A program made the position numbers and the translations under genes. A stretch of 64,000 nucleotides of DNA from a virus. Positions 40,553 to 49,859 of the stretch are shown here, one piece after another. Location: positions 62,001-126,000 of IMG/VR virus record IMGVR_UViG_3300028592_000004. One strand, written 5' to 3'. The notes under the pieces are model-generated. The model was not told the DNA's origin and ran no database searches. It worked only from the letters and a program-made list of their open reading frames with translations. The first letter of the stretch is position 1; every line of letters begins with the position of its first letter.

Positions 40553-43172
40553 TGGTCCGATCCTTTTGGCTTTGTTCGGGCTCAAGTTGATATTTGCGTC
40601 GCTGGGATACCCACCACTCGGCTGACACGGCCCAGTGTGGCGAATCACCATCTTCGTTGATAGAGGCGAACGACGACTGCAGAAGCTCTGCGATCGTCTT
40701 CGAAGGGATGGAGACTCCGCATCGCTGCATGAGGCTCCGGTTGAGGGCCGTCTTCGAAATGAAGGTCGAGCCCTCGACGCTCTTCCGACCTCGCGTCTGA
40801 GGGATGATGGCCTCTCCGTCCCGGTGCAGACACACCAGGAGTTGAGCCAGTCGGTCTTCGGGCCGAATCGAATCTGGCGAAGTCAGCCGTGCAGCGCCCT
40901 CATCGAACGCAACAGGGCTGCCGCCCAACCTTGTCCACCAGCGACGGATGTCGAGCGACACCCGCTCCTGAACCGATCCTTCCCCGATCAGCATAAAACG
41001 TCGGCGACAGACGTCCTGCAGGTAGCCGGCGAGAACGGCCGGAATGTGATCAATCAGGGCGGAGCAGTCAACGGTGGATGGAAGCCGAGCGATCGACCAG
41101 GGCGACAGGATCGCCAACGCCCTGGCCTGAAGAAGCTGAACCGACGCTGCCAGCGTTGCCTTCGGCTGCTGCAGGAGTTGGCCTTGGTCTTTCAACATGC
41201 CATCTAGCTGCAGGTGAACCGGCCAGGTGTTGCCGTCCGCGTATTCCTTCAGGTCGCGGCTCTTGAGAGAAGCCACGCCCATGAGCTTCAGGAGGCCAGC
41301 TCCCATCGTACCGGCGCCGCGGCCGACCATCGCCAGACTGGACCGTGTCGAACCTGTCGCAGTCAGGACGGCGTCTGACAACACGTACGTCGCGAGACTC
41401 CAGAACGCGCGGACGTCTTCACGCTCGCACGAGAGCTCACGGAGGCACGCGTCTGTCATGACGCTGTACGGAAGGTCGCTGGCTTGAAACTCGGCTGGAA
41501 TCGCCCGATGGACGAACTCCACCTCACCAGCACTGCTGATGATGAACCTCGGGAAGGCAAAGGCAGCCTTCTTGGGATGCCACCCGACACCAGCTACGCC
41601 AGTTTCGAATGCAGGCTCGTGGAACTGTTTGGCGAGCGCCATGAGGGACGGCTTGGGGATCCCGTTTAGGATCAGCGGCCCGTGTCCGGCTTCTGCCATC
41701 AGCTCCCGCATCCATTCGAAGGTGTTGCGGGTGTCCGCTTCCGGTACTTGAAATGGAATCTGCTTTCCGCGGAATCCAATGAAGCCGGCATAGACGTAGG
41801 ACTTCCGCTGTGGATCGAAGATCTCCCGCTCGATGACCAGTCGCGCGGTCAGAACCGGCGACGAGGTCTCTTCGTGGATCCACATATCGTCACGCTCGAT
41901 CAGCGTCTTGCCGGCGTTGATCCGGATACGCGGACAGAGCGGGGTTTTGCCAAAGCACCCATCCAGGATCTCCATGACTGTCCCTCCGGCAGCAGTGGCC
42001 ATAGCGGACAGATCAGCTTCCGGGAGAGCGGAGGAGTACATGGCTGTTTCAGCCTGACTTCGACTGAGCCCACTCAAGTACTCGGTCAGGCAGACTTGCC
42101 ACGGACGAGCAGACCGGCCGACTCCGGCCAGTGCTACCCGAGCAGGCAAACCACGATCGGGACGTCCGGTGCAGACGAAGCCCTGGGCCTTGAACCCACG
42201 GGCGATCGCCAGCATGTCGAGACGGTCGCTGATCACGGTGAATTCGCGAGCTTCGTCCAGGCGATGCACGTCGAGCGACTGCATCGTGGACGTGTTGTAC
42301 GCCATCAGGATCGGCAGCATGTTCGGATTGCTGGCGATGTGGCGGATCTGCAGGTCCAGCGCTAGCAACGGATCGCTGACGATGAACATGCGGTTGTCGG
42401 CGGCGTCATCGAACGACGACACCATGCCGAAGCCGGCTTCGCTAAACAGCATTGACCGGCCGCGGCGATCGACGGTGGAGAGGAGGGCAAAGGTCGGCGT
42501 CTCGTCTCGCTCCAACGTGATGCAAAGGAACGAGCGGATCCGGCCCGGGACATCCTCGAATGGAAGGACGAGATGGTGGTTCCAGATGGCTCTTGCGAGC
42601 TCAGGAATGAGCGGTTTGCTGCTGGTCGCAAAGCACGGCTCGACGGCGAGCGAGGTCTCCCGGCCAGTGGACAGACCAACGAACCGGCCGAAGCGATTCT
42701 GCCAGTTCACCAGTTGTCGCGGGAAGCCGCATTTCGTGAGGAGCTTCTCCCAGGGGATCCTGTCGTCCACGGACGGCAGTTGCCGAACCTTGTTCCAGAA
42801 CGCATTCGTACGAGCGCGATCGGCGACCGGCCCTTGTACGAACTTCTGGATGGCATCAGCACTGGTTTCCTCACCTTTTGGCAAGGCCTCCAGCGCCAGC
42901 AACTTACGGACCGCCGTGAAAACGTCCGTCTTCCAGGTAGTTGCCGCAAGTGTTATCGTGTCCTCAGCGACACGGCACCGGCGACAGTAGAACCAGAACC
43001 CAGCGGGACGGTCCCGGTACACCGACAACGCCTTCTGCGTCAGGCATACCGGACACTGAACTCGCGCTGGAAACTGCTGATTCGGATCCGTTTCAACTGA
43101 CACCCCAAGTGCCCGAAGAACAGTTGCCCAATCGGCGACGTGGTTGGGCGCTTCCAAGCTGAGAATTGACAC
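40524..43172 (-). CDS. Large zinc-ribbon protein with degenerate P-loop, 882 aa
   Basis: The GTG at 43172 with AAGGATG upstream is preferred; it is head-to-head with the plus-strand gene at 43173. The N-terminus has a zinc ribbon CPVCLTQK ... FYCRRC as in primases. The middle contains EFTVISDRLDMLAIARGF, reminiscent of a TOPRIM strand, and the C-terminal third has SSLAMVGRGAGTMGAGLLK, which looks like a P-loop that lost its GK[ST]. It may be an inactivated primase-helicase or a DUF927-like derivative. Function not known. Confidence 0.6.
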   Translation of the reverse strand: MSILSLEAPNHVADWATVLRALGVSVETDPNQQFPARVQCPVCLTQKALSVYRDRPAGFWFYCRRCRVAEDTITLAATTWKTDVFTAVRKLLALEALPKGEETSADAIQKFVQGPVADRARTNAFWNKVRQLPSVDDRIPWEKLLTKCGFPRQLVNWQNRFGRFVGLSTGRETSLAVEPCFATSSKPLIPELARAIWNHHLVLPFEDVPGRIRSFLCITLERDETPTFALLSTVDRRGRSMLFSEAGFGMVSSFDDAADNRMFIVSDPLLALDLQIRHIASNPNMLPILMAYNTSTMQSLDVHRLDEAREFTVISDRLDMLAIARGFKAQGFVCTGRPDRGLPARVALAGVGRSARPWQVCLTEYLSGLSRSQAETAMYSSALPEADLSAMATAAGGTVMEILDGCFGKTPLCPRIRINAGKTLIERDDMWIHEETSSPVLTARLVIEREIFDPQRKSYVYAGFIGFRGKQIPFQVPEADTRNTFEWMRELMAEAGHGPLILNGIPKPSLMALAKQFHEPAFETGVAGVGWHPKKAAFAFPRFIISSAGEVEFVHRAIPAEFQASDLPYSVMTDACLRELSCEREDVRAFWSLATYVLSDAVLTATGSTRSSLAMVGRGAGTMGAGLLKLMGVASLKSRDLKEYADGNTWPVHLQLDGMLKDQGQLLQQPKATLAASVQLLQARALAILSPWSIARLPSTVDCSALIDHIPAVLAGYLQDVCRRRFMLIGEGSVQERVSLDIRRWWTRLGGSPVAFDEGAARLTSPDSIRPEDRLAQLLVCLHRDGEAIIPQTRGRKSVEGSTFISKTALNRSLMQRCGVSIPSKTIAELLQSSFASINEDGDSPHWAVSAEWWVSQRRKYQLEPEQSQKDRTSASYNRSRV

Positions 43173-44345
43173 ATGACCATCCTTGATCAGACCTCGGATC
43201 TCTCCGGCATCGAGACTGCGCGTGTGATGCAGGCCTACAGGGCTCCGGGTTACGTGAAGCAGGCATCTGTCTCCACGGCTCCCGAGAACGCTGCAGACTC
43301 GCGCCTCTACGCCGACTCCGTGCAGCGGAAGTTTCCGGTGCACACCAAGGCAGCGACGTGGCTGTCGAACGCATTCTGGTGCGAGAAGCGGGCGAATGTC
43401 CAGCCCGCCGATCGGCAACGCATCCAGACCGCTCTTCTCAAGGCCGCAGACTTCTACGGCATCCGTGCCGAAGTCGACTCGCTATACAAGCAGGCCGAAG
43501 TCGACAACGATGAGAACAAGCTGCCGGATGACGCCTTCGCCTTCCTTGGGGAAGACGCCAGTGGTAATCGTACGCGGCACATGCCGATGCGTACGGCCCT
43601 GGAAACGAAAACCGCTGCAGCTTTCTTCGTCGAGCACCGTGACCGTTTCACCTTTCCACAGCAGCAGAAGGTCGCAGTCCGGATCCTCGACAAGGCCGCA
43701 TCCCAGGGAGCAGGCCTGACGAACGAGGTCGATCAGATCCTTTCCCGGTGTGCAGGCTTCGGGATGTGCGCTGCCTCCCGAACGGCGGAATTCGTAGAGA
43801 AGCGGGCCGCGATGATCAAGTACTCGGATGGGAAGCTCTCGCAGCAGCTCATCGACACCGCGCAGGCCATCCGGAATAACCCGGAGCACGCCCGCCAGCC
43901 GGCCATCCTGGTCAAGCTCGCTGAGCAGCTCGACGTTCTCGATCGCCGCTTCCAGTTCAACAAGCGGTATCACCAGGACATTGAGCGTCCGGCGGATGTG
44001 CTGTTCGAGGTCAACGAGTTTTCGGTCAAGCAGGCCGCGGCCGATCACATCCAGATGACGAGCGGCTCGGTCTACCGGATCTCCGACCTGAACCACGTCA
44101 AGCTGGCGGACGTTCGCGACTACCTCGGCACCGACCTGGCTGACGCCCTCACGGACGACGGCATGACTGTCAGCCTGGAGAAGGCTGCCACGATCCTCCC
44201 GACGTTGCCCCGCGGTGACGCGGAGACGTTCGATCGGGTGGTCGAGTCGGTCATCCGGCCGGTGACGAAGATGGCAGCTGCCCGTGCCGGTCTCAGCCGG
44301 ACGGAGATGTGGGACCTGGCGATGCAGGCGTCTGGCAACCGCTAG
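43173..44345 (+). CDS. Hypothetical protein, 390 aa, plus strand
   Basis: Reads MTILDQTSDLSGIETARVMQ and stays hydrophilic and helical throughout (FPVHTKAATWLSNAFWCEK, FTFPQQQKVAVRILDKAA). No domain recognised. Being on the same strand as the terminase, it could be expressed late and be a virion or assembly protein. It starts directly against the minus-strand gene with GAATTGACAC as its leader. Confidence 0.7.
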   Translation: MTILDQTSDLSGIETARVMQAYRAPGYVKQASVSTAPENAADSRLYADSVQRKFPVHTKAATWLSNAFWCEKRANVQPADRQRIQTALLKAADFYGIRAEVDSLYKQAEVDNDENKLPDDAFAFLGEDASGNRTRHMPMRTALETKTAAAFFVEHRDRFTFPQQQKVAVRILDKAASQGAGLTNEVDQILSRCAGFGMCAASRTAEFVEKRAAMIKYSDGKLSQQLIDTAQAIRNNPEHARQPAILVKLAEQLDVLDRRFQFNKRYHQDIERPADVLFEVNEFSVKQAAADHIQMTSGSVYRISDLNHVKLADVRDYLGTDLADALTDDGMTVSLEKAATILPTLPRGDAETFDRVVESVIRPVTKMAAARAGLSRTEMWDLAMQASGNR

Positions 44346-45038
44346 TCACTTACGCCAGCAGATGCCGCAACGGGCGCAGGTCATCTTGGTCTTGAAGTTG
44401 ATCCCAGCTTCGACCGGACAGACCTGCACCCCGTTCATCTTCTTCAGGACCGACTTCGGCGAATCGCGGAAGACCAGGTCCACGTCAGATGGGGCCACCA
44501 GCTCATCCAGCGGGTCGATGCACATGTAAGCGCGTCGCGTGCTGGGGCTCTTTGGCGCCGGACCTGTCTCTCGGTCCTCGCTGAGCCACATGCGCCAGTT
44601 CGGCAAGAGGGCCAGCTTTTCGATTTCTGTCAGGATCTCAGGATCTCGCCAGGACCGTGTGTAGCTAAAGAACCGCACATTGCGTAGCCGTGTGGCGATC
44701 TGGCCCCAGGCGGCGGTATAGGAAGCGCTAAAGAAGTCTCCAGAGACATGGACCCGAAGGACCGATATCCCTTTGAGACGAATGGCCTGAACCATCAATT
44801 CGGCAAACCTGGGATCCTGTACGGCCTCCCAGTTCTTCATGTAGCGCTCTTGGATGCTCGGCATGTGGAACAGGCCGGAGCGGGCATAACAGTGACGACG
44901 GCAGTGAGCCGTCGACCCGGGGCAGGTGTCAACCGCTGGCAGGCTGAAGGAGAAGATGGCTTCCCCCAGCTTCGTGTTTCCCACGCACAGCGATCGAAGA
45001 AGATCCTCCCCGACATTTCGATTCTCAAGGACAACCAC
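44346..45038 (-). CDS. GP88-like Fe-S / radical-SAM-like phage protein
   Basis: A 230-residue protein. FSLPAVDTCPGSTAHCRRHC followed by YARSGLFH gives the Cys cluster of the phage GP88 family, thought to hold an iron-sulfur cluster; VLRVHVSGDFFSASY and FFSYTRSWRDPEIL are typical later segments. The C-terminus has a second set (CPVEAG, CARCGICWRK). The GTG at 45038 follows GGAAGGAG. No biochemical role is established for the family. Confidence 0.65.
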   Translation of the reverse strand: MVVLENRNVGEDLLRSLCVGNTKLGEAIFSFSLPAVDTCPGSTAHCRRHCYARSGLFHMPSIQERYMKNWEAVQDPRFAELMVQAIRLKGISVLRVHVSGDFFSASYTAAWGQIATRLRNVRFFSYTRSWRDPEILTEIEKLALLPNWRMWLSEDRETGPAPKSPSTRRAYMCIDPLDELVAPSDVDLVFRDSPKSVLKKMNGVQVCPVEAGINFKTKMTCARCGICWRK

Positions 45039-45073
45039 GTCTGCTCCTTCCAGGAGTGGGTGTCCGCAGTGGC

Positions 45074-45496
45074 TCAATCGATGTCGAGCTTCCTCGCGTG
45101 ATCCTGCGGCTTCGGCGCCGCCGGCAGCGAGTTCGAGCCGGTCTGCGGCTGATTGATGAGTGAGTCCTGACTCATCGTCAGGACCTTTCTGGAGTGCTTG
45201 CACTCCTTGCGATTCGACCATCCCGGACAGTTACAGCTCGCTGTATTGTCCGGCCACTTGATGGCGGTGTAGATCGTCGTGCCATTGGAGCTGTACTCCT
45301 GCAGCGTGACGGAGGCCGATGCAGGTCGGCCGTTGATGAGCTTGCGGCCGTTCTGGAACGACCAGGAGGCAGTTGGCACGTGCATTATCTCCGGCTGGCG
45401 TAAAAATGGACCCGTCCGCTGCGGCTTTACCCACCACAGGACGTTGAGCAGCACCAGGACGGTCCACCCTATGACGATGACGAGACTGTAGTCCAT
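45074..45496 (-). CDS. Membrane-anchored SWIM zinc-finger protein, 140 aa
   Basis: One N-terminal TM segment (residues 4-23, SLVIVIGWTVLVLLNVLWWV) is followed by a SWIM-type zinc finger, ASCNCPGWSNRKECKHSRK (CxC...CxH), around residue 88-105. The C-terminus is polar. SWIM domains mediate DNA or protein contacts. A membrane-tethered SWIM protein is unusual in a phage. The start overlaps the stop of the upstream gene. Confidence 0.65.
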   Translation of the reverse strand: MDYSLVIVIGWTVLVLLNVLWWVKPQRTGPFLRQPEIMHVPTASWSFQNGRKLINGRPASASVTLQEYSSNGTTIYTAIKWPDNTASCNCPGWSNRKECKHSRKVLTMSQDSLINQPQTGSNSLPAAPKPQDHARKLDID

Positions 45497-46551
45497 CAGT
45501 CGAGATCCAGGCTGCGAGCCTCCAGACCCATACTGTCACGGACGACTTGCATCGCCGCTGTGTCGAGACAGTGGTCCTTCAGAGCGTTGGCCACGGTCGC
45601 CAGCTGCTTGGCGTACGGCGCGATCGAAGCCGAGAACCCGACACCTCGGTCCTGTCCGGCTCGACCCGTCTCCACGACGTGCTCGACTTCCGTGCGGAGC
45701 TTGGCTGCCTTCTGCAGGAGCTCCTTATCGCCGATGTCAGCGAACGCTTCGACGCGACGGATCGCATCGCGGACTTCGTTGAAGGTGGCGTCCTTCACGA
45801 ACTTGGCGTCCGTCAGCTTCTTGACCATGTTGTCGAGCGAAGCCGCCAGCAGTCGCCGCGGCTCCTCCAGCATCGACGCCATCGCCGTGTTGATCTCGGT
45901 CCGGGCCGATGCACGGGCCGCTTCGATCTCCGCCCGCATCGTGGAGTCGGTCACGGAGCCGATTGACGCTTCGCCGATCTTGAAGATCCCCCACGACACG
46001 CGAAAGCGGTTCGTGATGTTCTTCTTCTCCGGCAGCCGGCCGAGGATCTTGATCTTGCAGTCCTGCTCGCCGAGCAGGGGCTCCCAGATGTCCTTGTTGT
46101 ACTGGACGACGTCGTACTCCCAGGCCGCGTAGAGTTCCGCGGCCAGCCGATTGACGGCGCCCTGGATCTGTCGCAGTTCCTTGAACACGTCGGTCGAGGC
46201 TCGCACCGGCAGCACCCGCATGTTGAGGATGCTGGGACCTGCCTGGAGCGGATCAGCTTCGTCTTCGGTTTGCTCCGTCATGCGAAGCGCAGCCGTATAG
46301 ACGTCCAGGATCTTGGCGACCTTGCCGAACTCTGCCTGGAACTTGTCGTGCCACTTGTCCGGGATGAGGTTCACCCGACCCTTGCTCACGGCCTGTTTCG
46401 GGACGTTCTGTCCGTCGACCGTGATCTGCAGGTTGGGCAGCGTGTGAATGCCGCGGTACTGGCTCCGCCGGACCGACAGCATGTAGAACTTCTTGTCGAG
46501 ATCACTACTCGGCGCCGGCGGGAGTTCCACCTTCGGCTTGGTCTTGGTCAT
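45496..46551 (-). CDS. Hypothetical protein, possibly DUF3150-like, 351 aa
   Basis: The start at 46551 (MTKTKPKVELPPAPSSDLD) lies nine bases after GGAAAG. Residues 60-110 and 220-290 are long helices (RAEIEAARASARTEINTAMA). Layout and position close to an AAA+ ATPase resemble DUF3150 proteins, which accompany MoxR-type ATPases; this link is weak. It may be a partner of the Ycf46-like ATPase encoded two kilobases upstream. Confidence 0.55.
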   Translation of the reverse strand: MTKTKPKVELPPAPSSDLDKKFYMLSVRRSQYRGIHTLPNLQITVDGQNVPKQAVSKGRVNLIPDKWHDKFQAEFGKVAKILDVYTAALRMTEQTEDEADPLQAGPSILNMRVLPVRASTDVFKELRQIQGAVNRLAAELYAAWEYDVVQYNKDIWEPLLGEQDCKIKILGRLPEKKNITNRFRVSWGIFKIGEASIGSVTDSTMRAEIEAARASARTEINTAMASMLEEPRRLLAASLDNMVKKLTDAKFVKDATFNEVRDAIRRVEAFADIGDKELLQKAAKLRTEVEHVVETGRAGQDRGVGFSASIAPYAKQLATVANALKDHCLDTAAMQVVRDSMGLEARSLDLD

Positions 46552-46915
46552 TGTGGGCATCTTTCCGCTCGCAGAACACGTTGTCATGCAACCACCGCAG
46601 TTCAGCTTCGATGGCTTGCTGATGGAGATCGAACGGACCGAGAACCGGTCCAGCGCTAGGAGTCATGTCGGCCCACCAGGCGGCGGGAAAGTGAAAGAGG
46701 AGAAACGCAAGACCCAGGTCGAGACCGGTCTCGGGCATGACCTTCTGCGTCATGAGGCTGTGTATCGCCTCATCCGACAGCTCCTCGGTTGGCTCGACGC
46801 GGCTGGCTCGGGACCGCGTCATAGAACCCATCTTGTTGAAAAACGGCACGAGCGAATCAGCGTGAACCGACTCGATCGTACCGTCCGGACGAATCACAAG
46901 GTCGACAGTCTTCAC
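46505..46915 (-). CDS. Hypothetical protein, 136 aa
   Basis: Starts with a GTG that overlaps the TGA of the DUF2997 gene (GTGA). Reads MKTVDLVIRPDGTIESVHAD, then a helical region with LDLGLAFLLFHFPAAWWAD. The Gly/Glu-rich tail overlaps the next gene by 47 bases. No family recognised; it belongs to the AAA+ module by position. Confidence 0.55.
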   Translation of the reverse strand: MKTVDLVIRPDGTIESVHADSLVPFFNKMGSMTRSRASRVEPTEELSDEAIHSLMTQKVMPETGLDLGLAFLLFHFPAAWWADMTPSAGPVLGPFDLHQQAIEAELRWLHDNVFCERKDAHNDQDQAEGGTPAGAE

Positions 46916-47091
46916 TGCGACACACGCTCCCGTTCCGTCTCCGTGGGCGTCTTGTCTTCCCGGTTCTCGACCAGGCCCAGCTTCTCTTCGAGAGGCCGGG
47001 TGGCGATCTTACAGGCATCGCCGCTGAAGCCCACAGCGTTGATGTTGGTCTTCCCCTGCGGGCTGATCGTGATCTCGATGTACTTTTCCAT
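46912..47091 (-). CDS. DUF2997 protein, 59 aa
   Basis: Too short for most ORF cut-offs. Reads MEKYIEITISPQGKTNINAV, then GFSGDACKIATRPLEEKLG, the pattern of DUF2997 (xIxVTISPxGxxxxxAxGFxGxxC). Members are commonly encoded next to a DUF1257 protein and a Ycf46-like AAA+ ATPase, exactly as here. The role is not established. The C-terminus is charged. Confidence 0.75.
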   Translation of the reverse strand: MEKYIEITISPQGKTNINAVGFSGDACKIATRPLEEKLGLVENREDKTPTETERERVSQ

Positions 47092-47127
47092 CCGAGTTCG
47101 CGCTTTCTGTTGAGGGTGAGGAATGGA

Positions 47128-47490
47128 TCAGAGGACGGGTACACGCATCCGGATTGAGCCGTCCGTGAGGACTTCTCGCTCCGAAATGAAGTAGCCCTGC
47201 TCCTGGACGTAGGCGAGGGCGCCTTCTTCCGCGTACCGGCAGACGACCTCATCAAAGGCCTTCTGCCCAGCACGCCGGGCGTCTGCGTCCGTCGACACCT
47301 GACCGGTGGTCAGATCGACGACGCACGGATAGTGCCAGCCGCGAGGCCAGAATCCCAGACCGTCGACGGTCTGGCTACCCCACAGCTTGTGCTTGCCCTG
47401 AACCGGGGCCTTGAGACCGAGAGCCGCACAAGCCTTCTCCAAAAGGACGCGGTCCTTGAACTCGGTCTGGACGTTCACACGATGCGACAT
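47128..47490 (-). CDS. DUF1257 (Ycf35-like) protein, 120 aa
   Basis: The start at 47490 (MSHRVNVQTEFKDRVLLEKA) is preceded by GAAAGG and matches the DUF1257 N-terminus MSHxxxxxTxxxD. WHYPCVVDLTTGQVSTD and RYAEEGALAYVQEQGYFISE complete the pattern. DUF1257 is the Ycf35 family of chloroplast and cyanobacterial genomes, function unknown. It lies between the Ycf46-like ATPase and DUF2997 genes. Confidence 0.75.
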   Translation of the reverse strand: MSHRVNVQTEFKDRVLLEKACAALGLKAPVQGKHKLWGSQTVDGLGFWPRGWHYPCVVDLTTGQVSTDADARRAGQKAFDEVVCRYAEEGALAYVQEQGYFISEREVLTDGSIRMRVPVL

Positions 47491-47500
47491 GACGAACCTT

Positions 47501-49189
47501 TCAGTTGGTGTCGAGGTTACGAGCCCGGCTGGGCCGTCTCGTGCTCCTCGACTCTTTGGTGGCGGGACGGGCGAACGAGCTGCAGAACTTGCGGATTTCA
47601 TCCAGCATGTCCTTCTGGCTCTTGAAGATCGTACTCTCGCCGCGCTTGGCGGCGGCTTCTTCGATCATCTCCAGGGTGGGCACGTGACGGCCATGCTCGA
47701 AGGCCGTCAGCCGCGAGTTGATGACGACGTCCTCCAGTTCCGATCCGACGAAGTTTTCCGTCATATCGAGAACAGAGCGCCACTTGTCGCTGCCGAGCTC
47801 TTTTTCGAGCCGCTCGATGCTGACTCCGCGCTTGGCGAAGTGAACTTCCAGGATCTCCCTGCGAACGTTGGGCGAGGGGACATCCGTGAAGTACGTCTCA
47901 TCGAACCGCCGGAAGAACTCTGGCGCCACGCCGGCGACGGAGTTCATCGTGACGACGATGAACGTGTCGTTCCGCTCCTCCTGCATCCAGTTCAGGAGCC
48001 GGCCGCGGACGCGGTTGGCGACTTCGTGTCCGCCGTCCGCGCTCTGCCCCATCGTCTTTTCGAACTCGTCGAAAACGGCGACGCAGCCGCGGTGCGCAGA
48101 CAGCTTGGTCAGCACGTTCTCCAGCCGATTCTCTGACTGACCGACGTACTGTCCGAAGATCTCACCGACGTTCACCCAGTAGCTGGGGAACGCCTGGCCG
48201 CAGACCTCCTGGAAGATGCCTGCGATGATCTTCGCGAACTGCGACTTCCCGGAGCCCGGGACGCCGATCAGCGCGATGCCGCGAGGCGTGTCGAGCTTCG
48301 CTTCCTTGCCGCCGTCCGTGTAGGCGAGGGCTCGACGACGAATATCCGGGATGCAGTTGTCGAAGCCGCACACCTCGTCGAGGTTCGGGATTTGATTCGG
48401 CGAGATGTACTTGAGCACACCGCCGGAACCGACCAGCCGCGCCTTCTGATCCCGGATCGTGAGCATCATCTCGGGGCAGAACCCCTTCTGCTCGATGATG
48501 GCCAGCGACAGGGCGTCGGATGCCTGCTGTCGGGAGAGGCCCCGCAGCGACGCGGAGATGCTGTTCCGCATCCCCGGTTCGAGTTCCTTCGTCTTATCGC
48601 CCCGACCGTGCTGGAACGACGCATGGACGTAGTCCACGATCGATCCGAGCTCTTCCTGATTCGGATGCGGAAGCGGCAAGGGCTGCAGCAGGTGCTGCAG
48701 CTCCGGATGGAGCGTCGGCACCGACTGGATGAAGAAGATCGGCCGCGAGAACGTCGCGTTCGACAGTTGCTGCTCGACGATCAGGTTCTGGAGCAGCTGT
48801 CTGGCTGTGACCGACTGGTCCAGCACGGCATGCAGGTTGTGCATGACGACGATCGCCGACTGGATCATCGACGGGAGCGCTGTCAGGACGCTCAGTGCCT
48901 GGATTGGATCCCGGTACTTCGCTTCGCCCAGAAGATCCTTCTGCTGAGTCGCGGCGGCGCCCTTTACGATGAAGCCGCGGTGGACGTCCCACTGAATGAA
49001 GCTGTAGGTCGCCAGGTCCTTCTTCGTTTGCCGGCGAGCGTCCATCTCAGTGGCGACGCTCTCAAGAATCATGGCCGCGTTTCGCGGCTCTTCGGTCTGC
49101 ACGACGACGGCCTGAAAGCCGGCACGAACCAGATTCGTGGCCTGTCGCGTGAACTCAGTTTGATGCTGCTTGATCTTCAGATCGGCCAT
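47501..49189 (-). CDS. Ycf46-like AAA+ ATPase, 562 aa
   Basis: The N-terminal half (residues 1-270) resembles the degenerate ATPase-like domain of Ycf46. The C-terminal AAA+ core has Walker A GVPGSGKSQF (about 305-312), Walker B CVAVFDEFEKTM (about 370), sensor FIVVTMNSVAG, and the arginine-finger region EFFRRFDETYF. It probably remodels a protein target, with the DUF1257 and DUF2997 proteins as partners. The C-terminal 25 residues are basic. The gene overlaps the upstream gene by 35 bases. Confidence 0.82.
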   Translation of the reverse strand: MADLKIKQHQTEFTRQATNLVRAGFQAVVVQTEEPRNAAMILESVATEMDARRQTKKDLATYSFIQWDVHRGFIVKGAAATQQKDLLGEAKYRDPIQALSVLTALPSMIQSAIVVMHNLHAVLDQSVTARQLLQNLIVEQQLSNATFSRPIFFIQSVPTLHPELQHLLQPLPLPHPNQEELGSIVDYVHASFQHGRGDKTKELEPGMRNSISASLRGLSRQQASDALSLAIIEQKGFCPEMMLTIRDQKARLVGSGGVLKYISPNQIPNLDEVCGFDNCIPDIRRRALAYTDGGKEAKLDTPRGIALIGVPGSGKSQFAKIIAGIFQEVCGQAFPSYWVNVGEIFGQYVGQSENRLENVLTKLSAHRGCVAVFDEFEKTMGQSADGGHEVANRVRGRLLNWMQEERNDTFIVVTMNSVAGVAPEFFRRFDETYFTDVPSPNVRREILEVHFAKRGVSIERLEKELGSDKWRSVLDMTENFVGSELEDVVINSRLTAFEHGRHVPTLEMIEEAAAKRGESTIFKSQKDMLDEIRKFCSSFARPATKESRSTRRPSRARNLDTN

Positions 49190-49859
49190 TCGAACTTCCG
49201 TTGGCAGTGATGGATTGAATCAGCTGCTCGGTGGTTCCGTTCTCCAGAACCAGCGAGCTCAGTTGTCGGAGCAGGGCCTGAACCCCCTCACGGATGATGG
49301 CGTTGATCTCGTCGGTTTTCGACCGCTCCATGTCGAAAATTGCGTTGAACATGACGGGATCGTCGGCGAAGTCGCCTTGCACGTTGGCAGCCTCTGGCCG
49401 CACGGCAATCTTGAGCACATCCGGAGGGACCATGATGCCCTCCTGATCGAGCACGACCCCGATGTACCGGCAGATCTCCGGCGAGAAGGGGTCGTCTTCT
49501 TCCGGCGGATTGAGGAGCATGGCCTCGCTGATTCCCCAGGCACACTCCTCGGCATCCGCCGGGTCGAATGTGGTTGGGTCGAACGTGCTGCCGGAAAGCA
49601 CGTTGCACAGCATGATGAAGTCGGGGGTCAGCTTGAAGAAGCGGTCCGACGTCAGAATGGCGATCCCTGCCATCAGACGGTCGAGGATCCCGCGAGCTAG
49701 CTGGAGATTGAAATCCGACTGCAGCTCCATCCGGATCGTCTCAGCGTCCCACTGAAGACTCTCAGGACCGTACGTGTCCATCAGGATCACGACGAGCGGC
49801 GTCGCGTACGTGTCACGACTCTGGAGGAGTTTGCGCTTGCTGTCCTTGCTGCGACTCAT
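49155..49859 (-). CDS. Hypothetical protein, 234 aa
   Basis: Reads MSRSKDSKRKLLQSRDTYAT, with an acidic middle part (PEEDDPFSPEICRYIGVVLD) and a Ser/Asn/Gly-rich tail. The helical region VLKIAVRPEAANVQ follows. No family recognised. It overlaps both neighbours (35 and 47 bases), which indicates one transcript with the AAA+ gene. Confidence 0.6.
   Translation of the reverse strand: MSRSKDSKRKLLQSRDTYATPLVVILMDTYGPESLQWDAETIRMELQSDFNLQLARGILDRLMAGIAILTSDRFFKLTPDFIMLCNVLSGSTFDPTTFDPADAEECAWGISEAMLLNPPEEDDPFSPEICRYIGVVLDQEGIMVPPDVLKIAVRPEAANVQGDFADDPVMFNAIFDMERSKTDEINAIIREGVQALLRQLSSLVLENGTTEQLIQSITANGSSNGRSEDQAASN

Noticed and set aside
46857-47273. 138-codon minus-strand frame
   Set aside because: Basic and featureless; it is out of frame with the DUF2997 and DUF1257 genes, which occupy the same bases.
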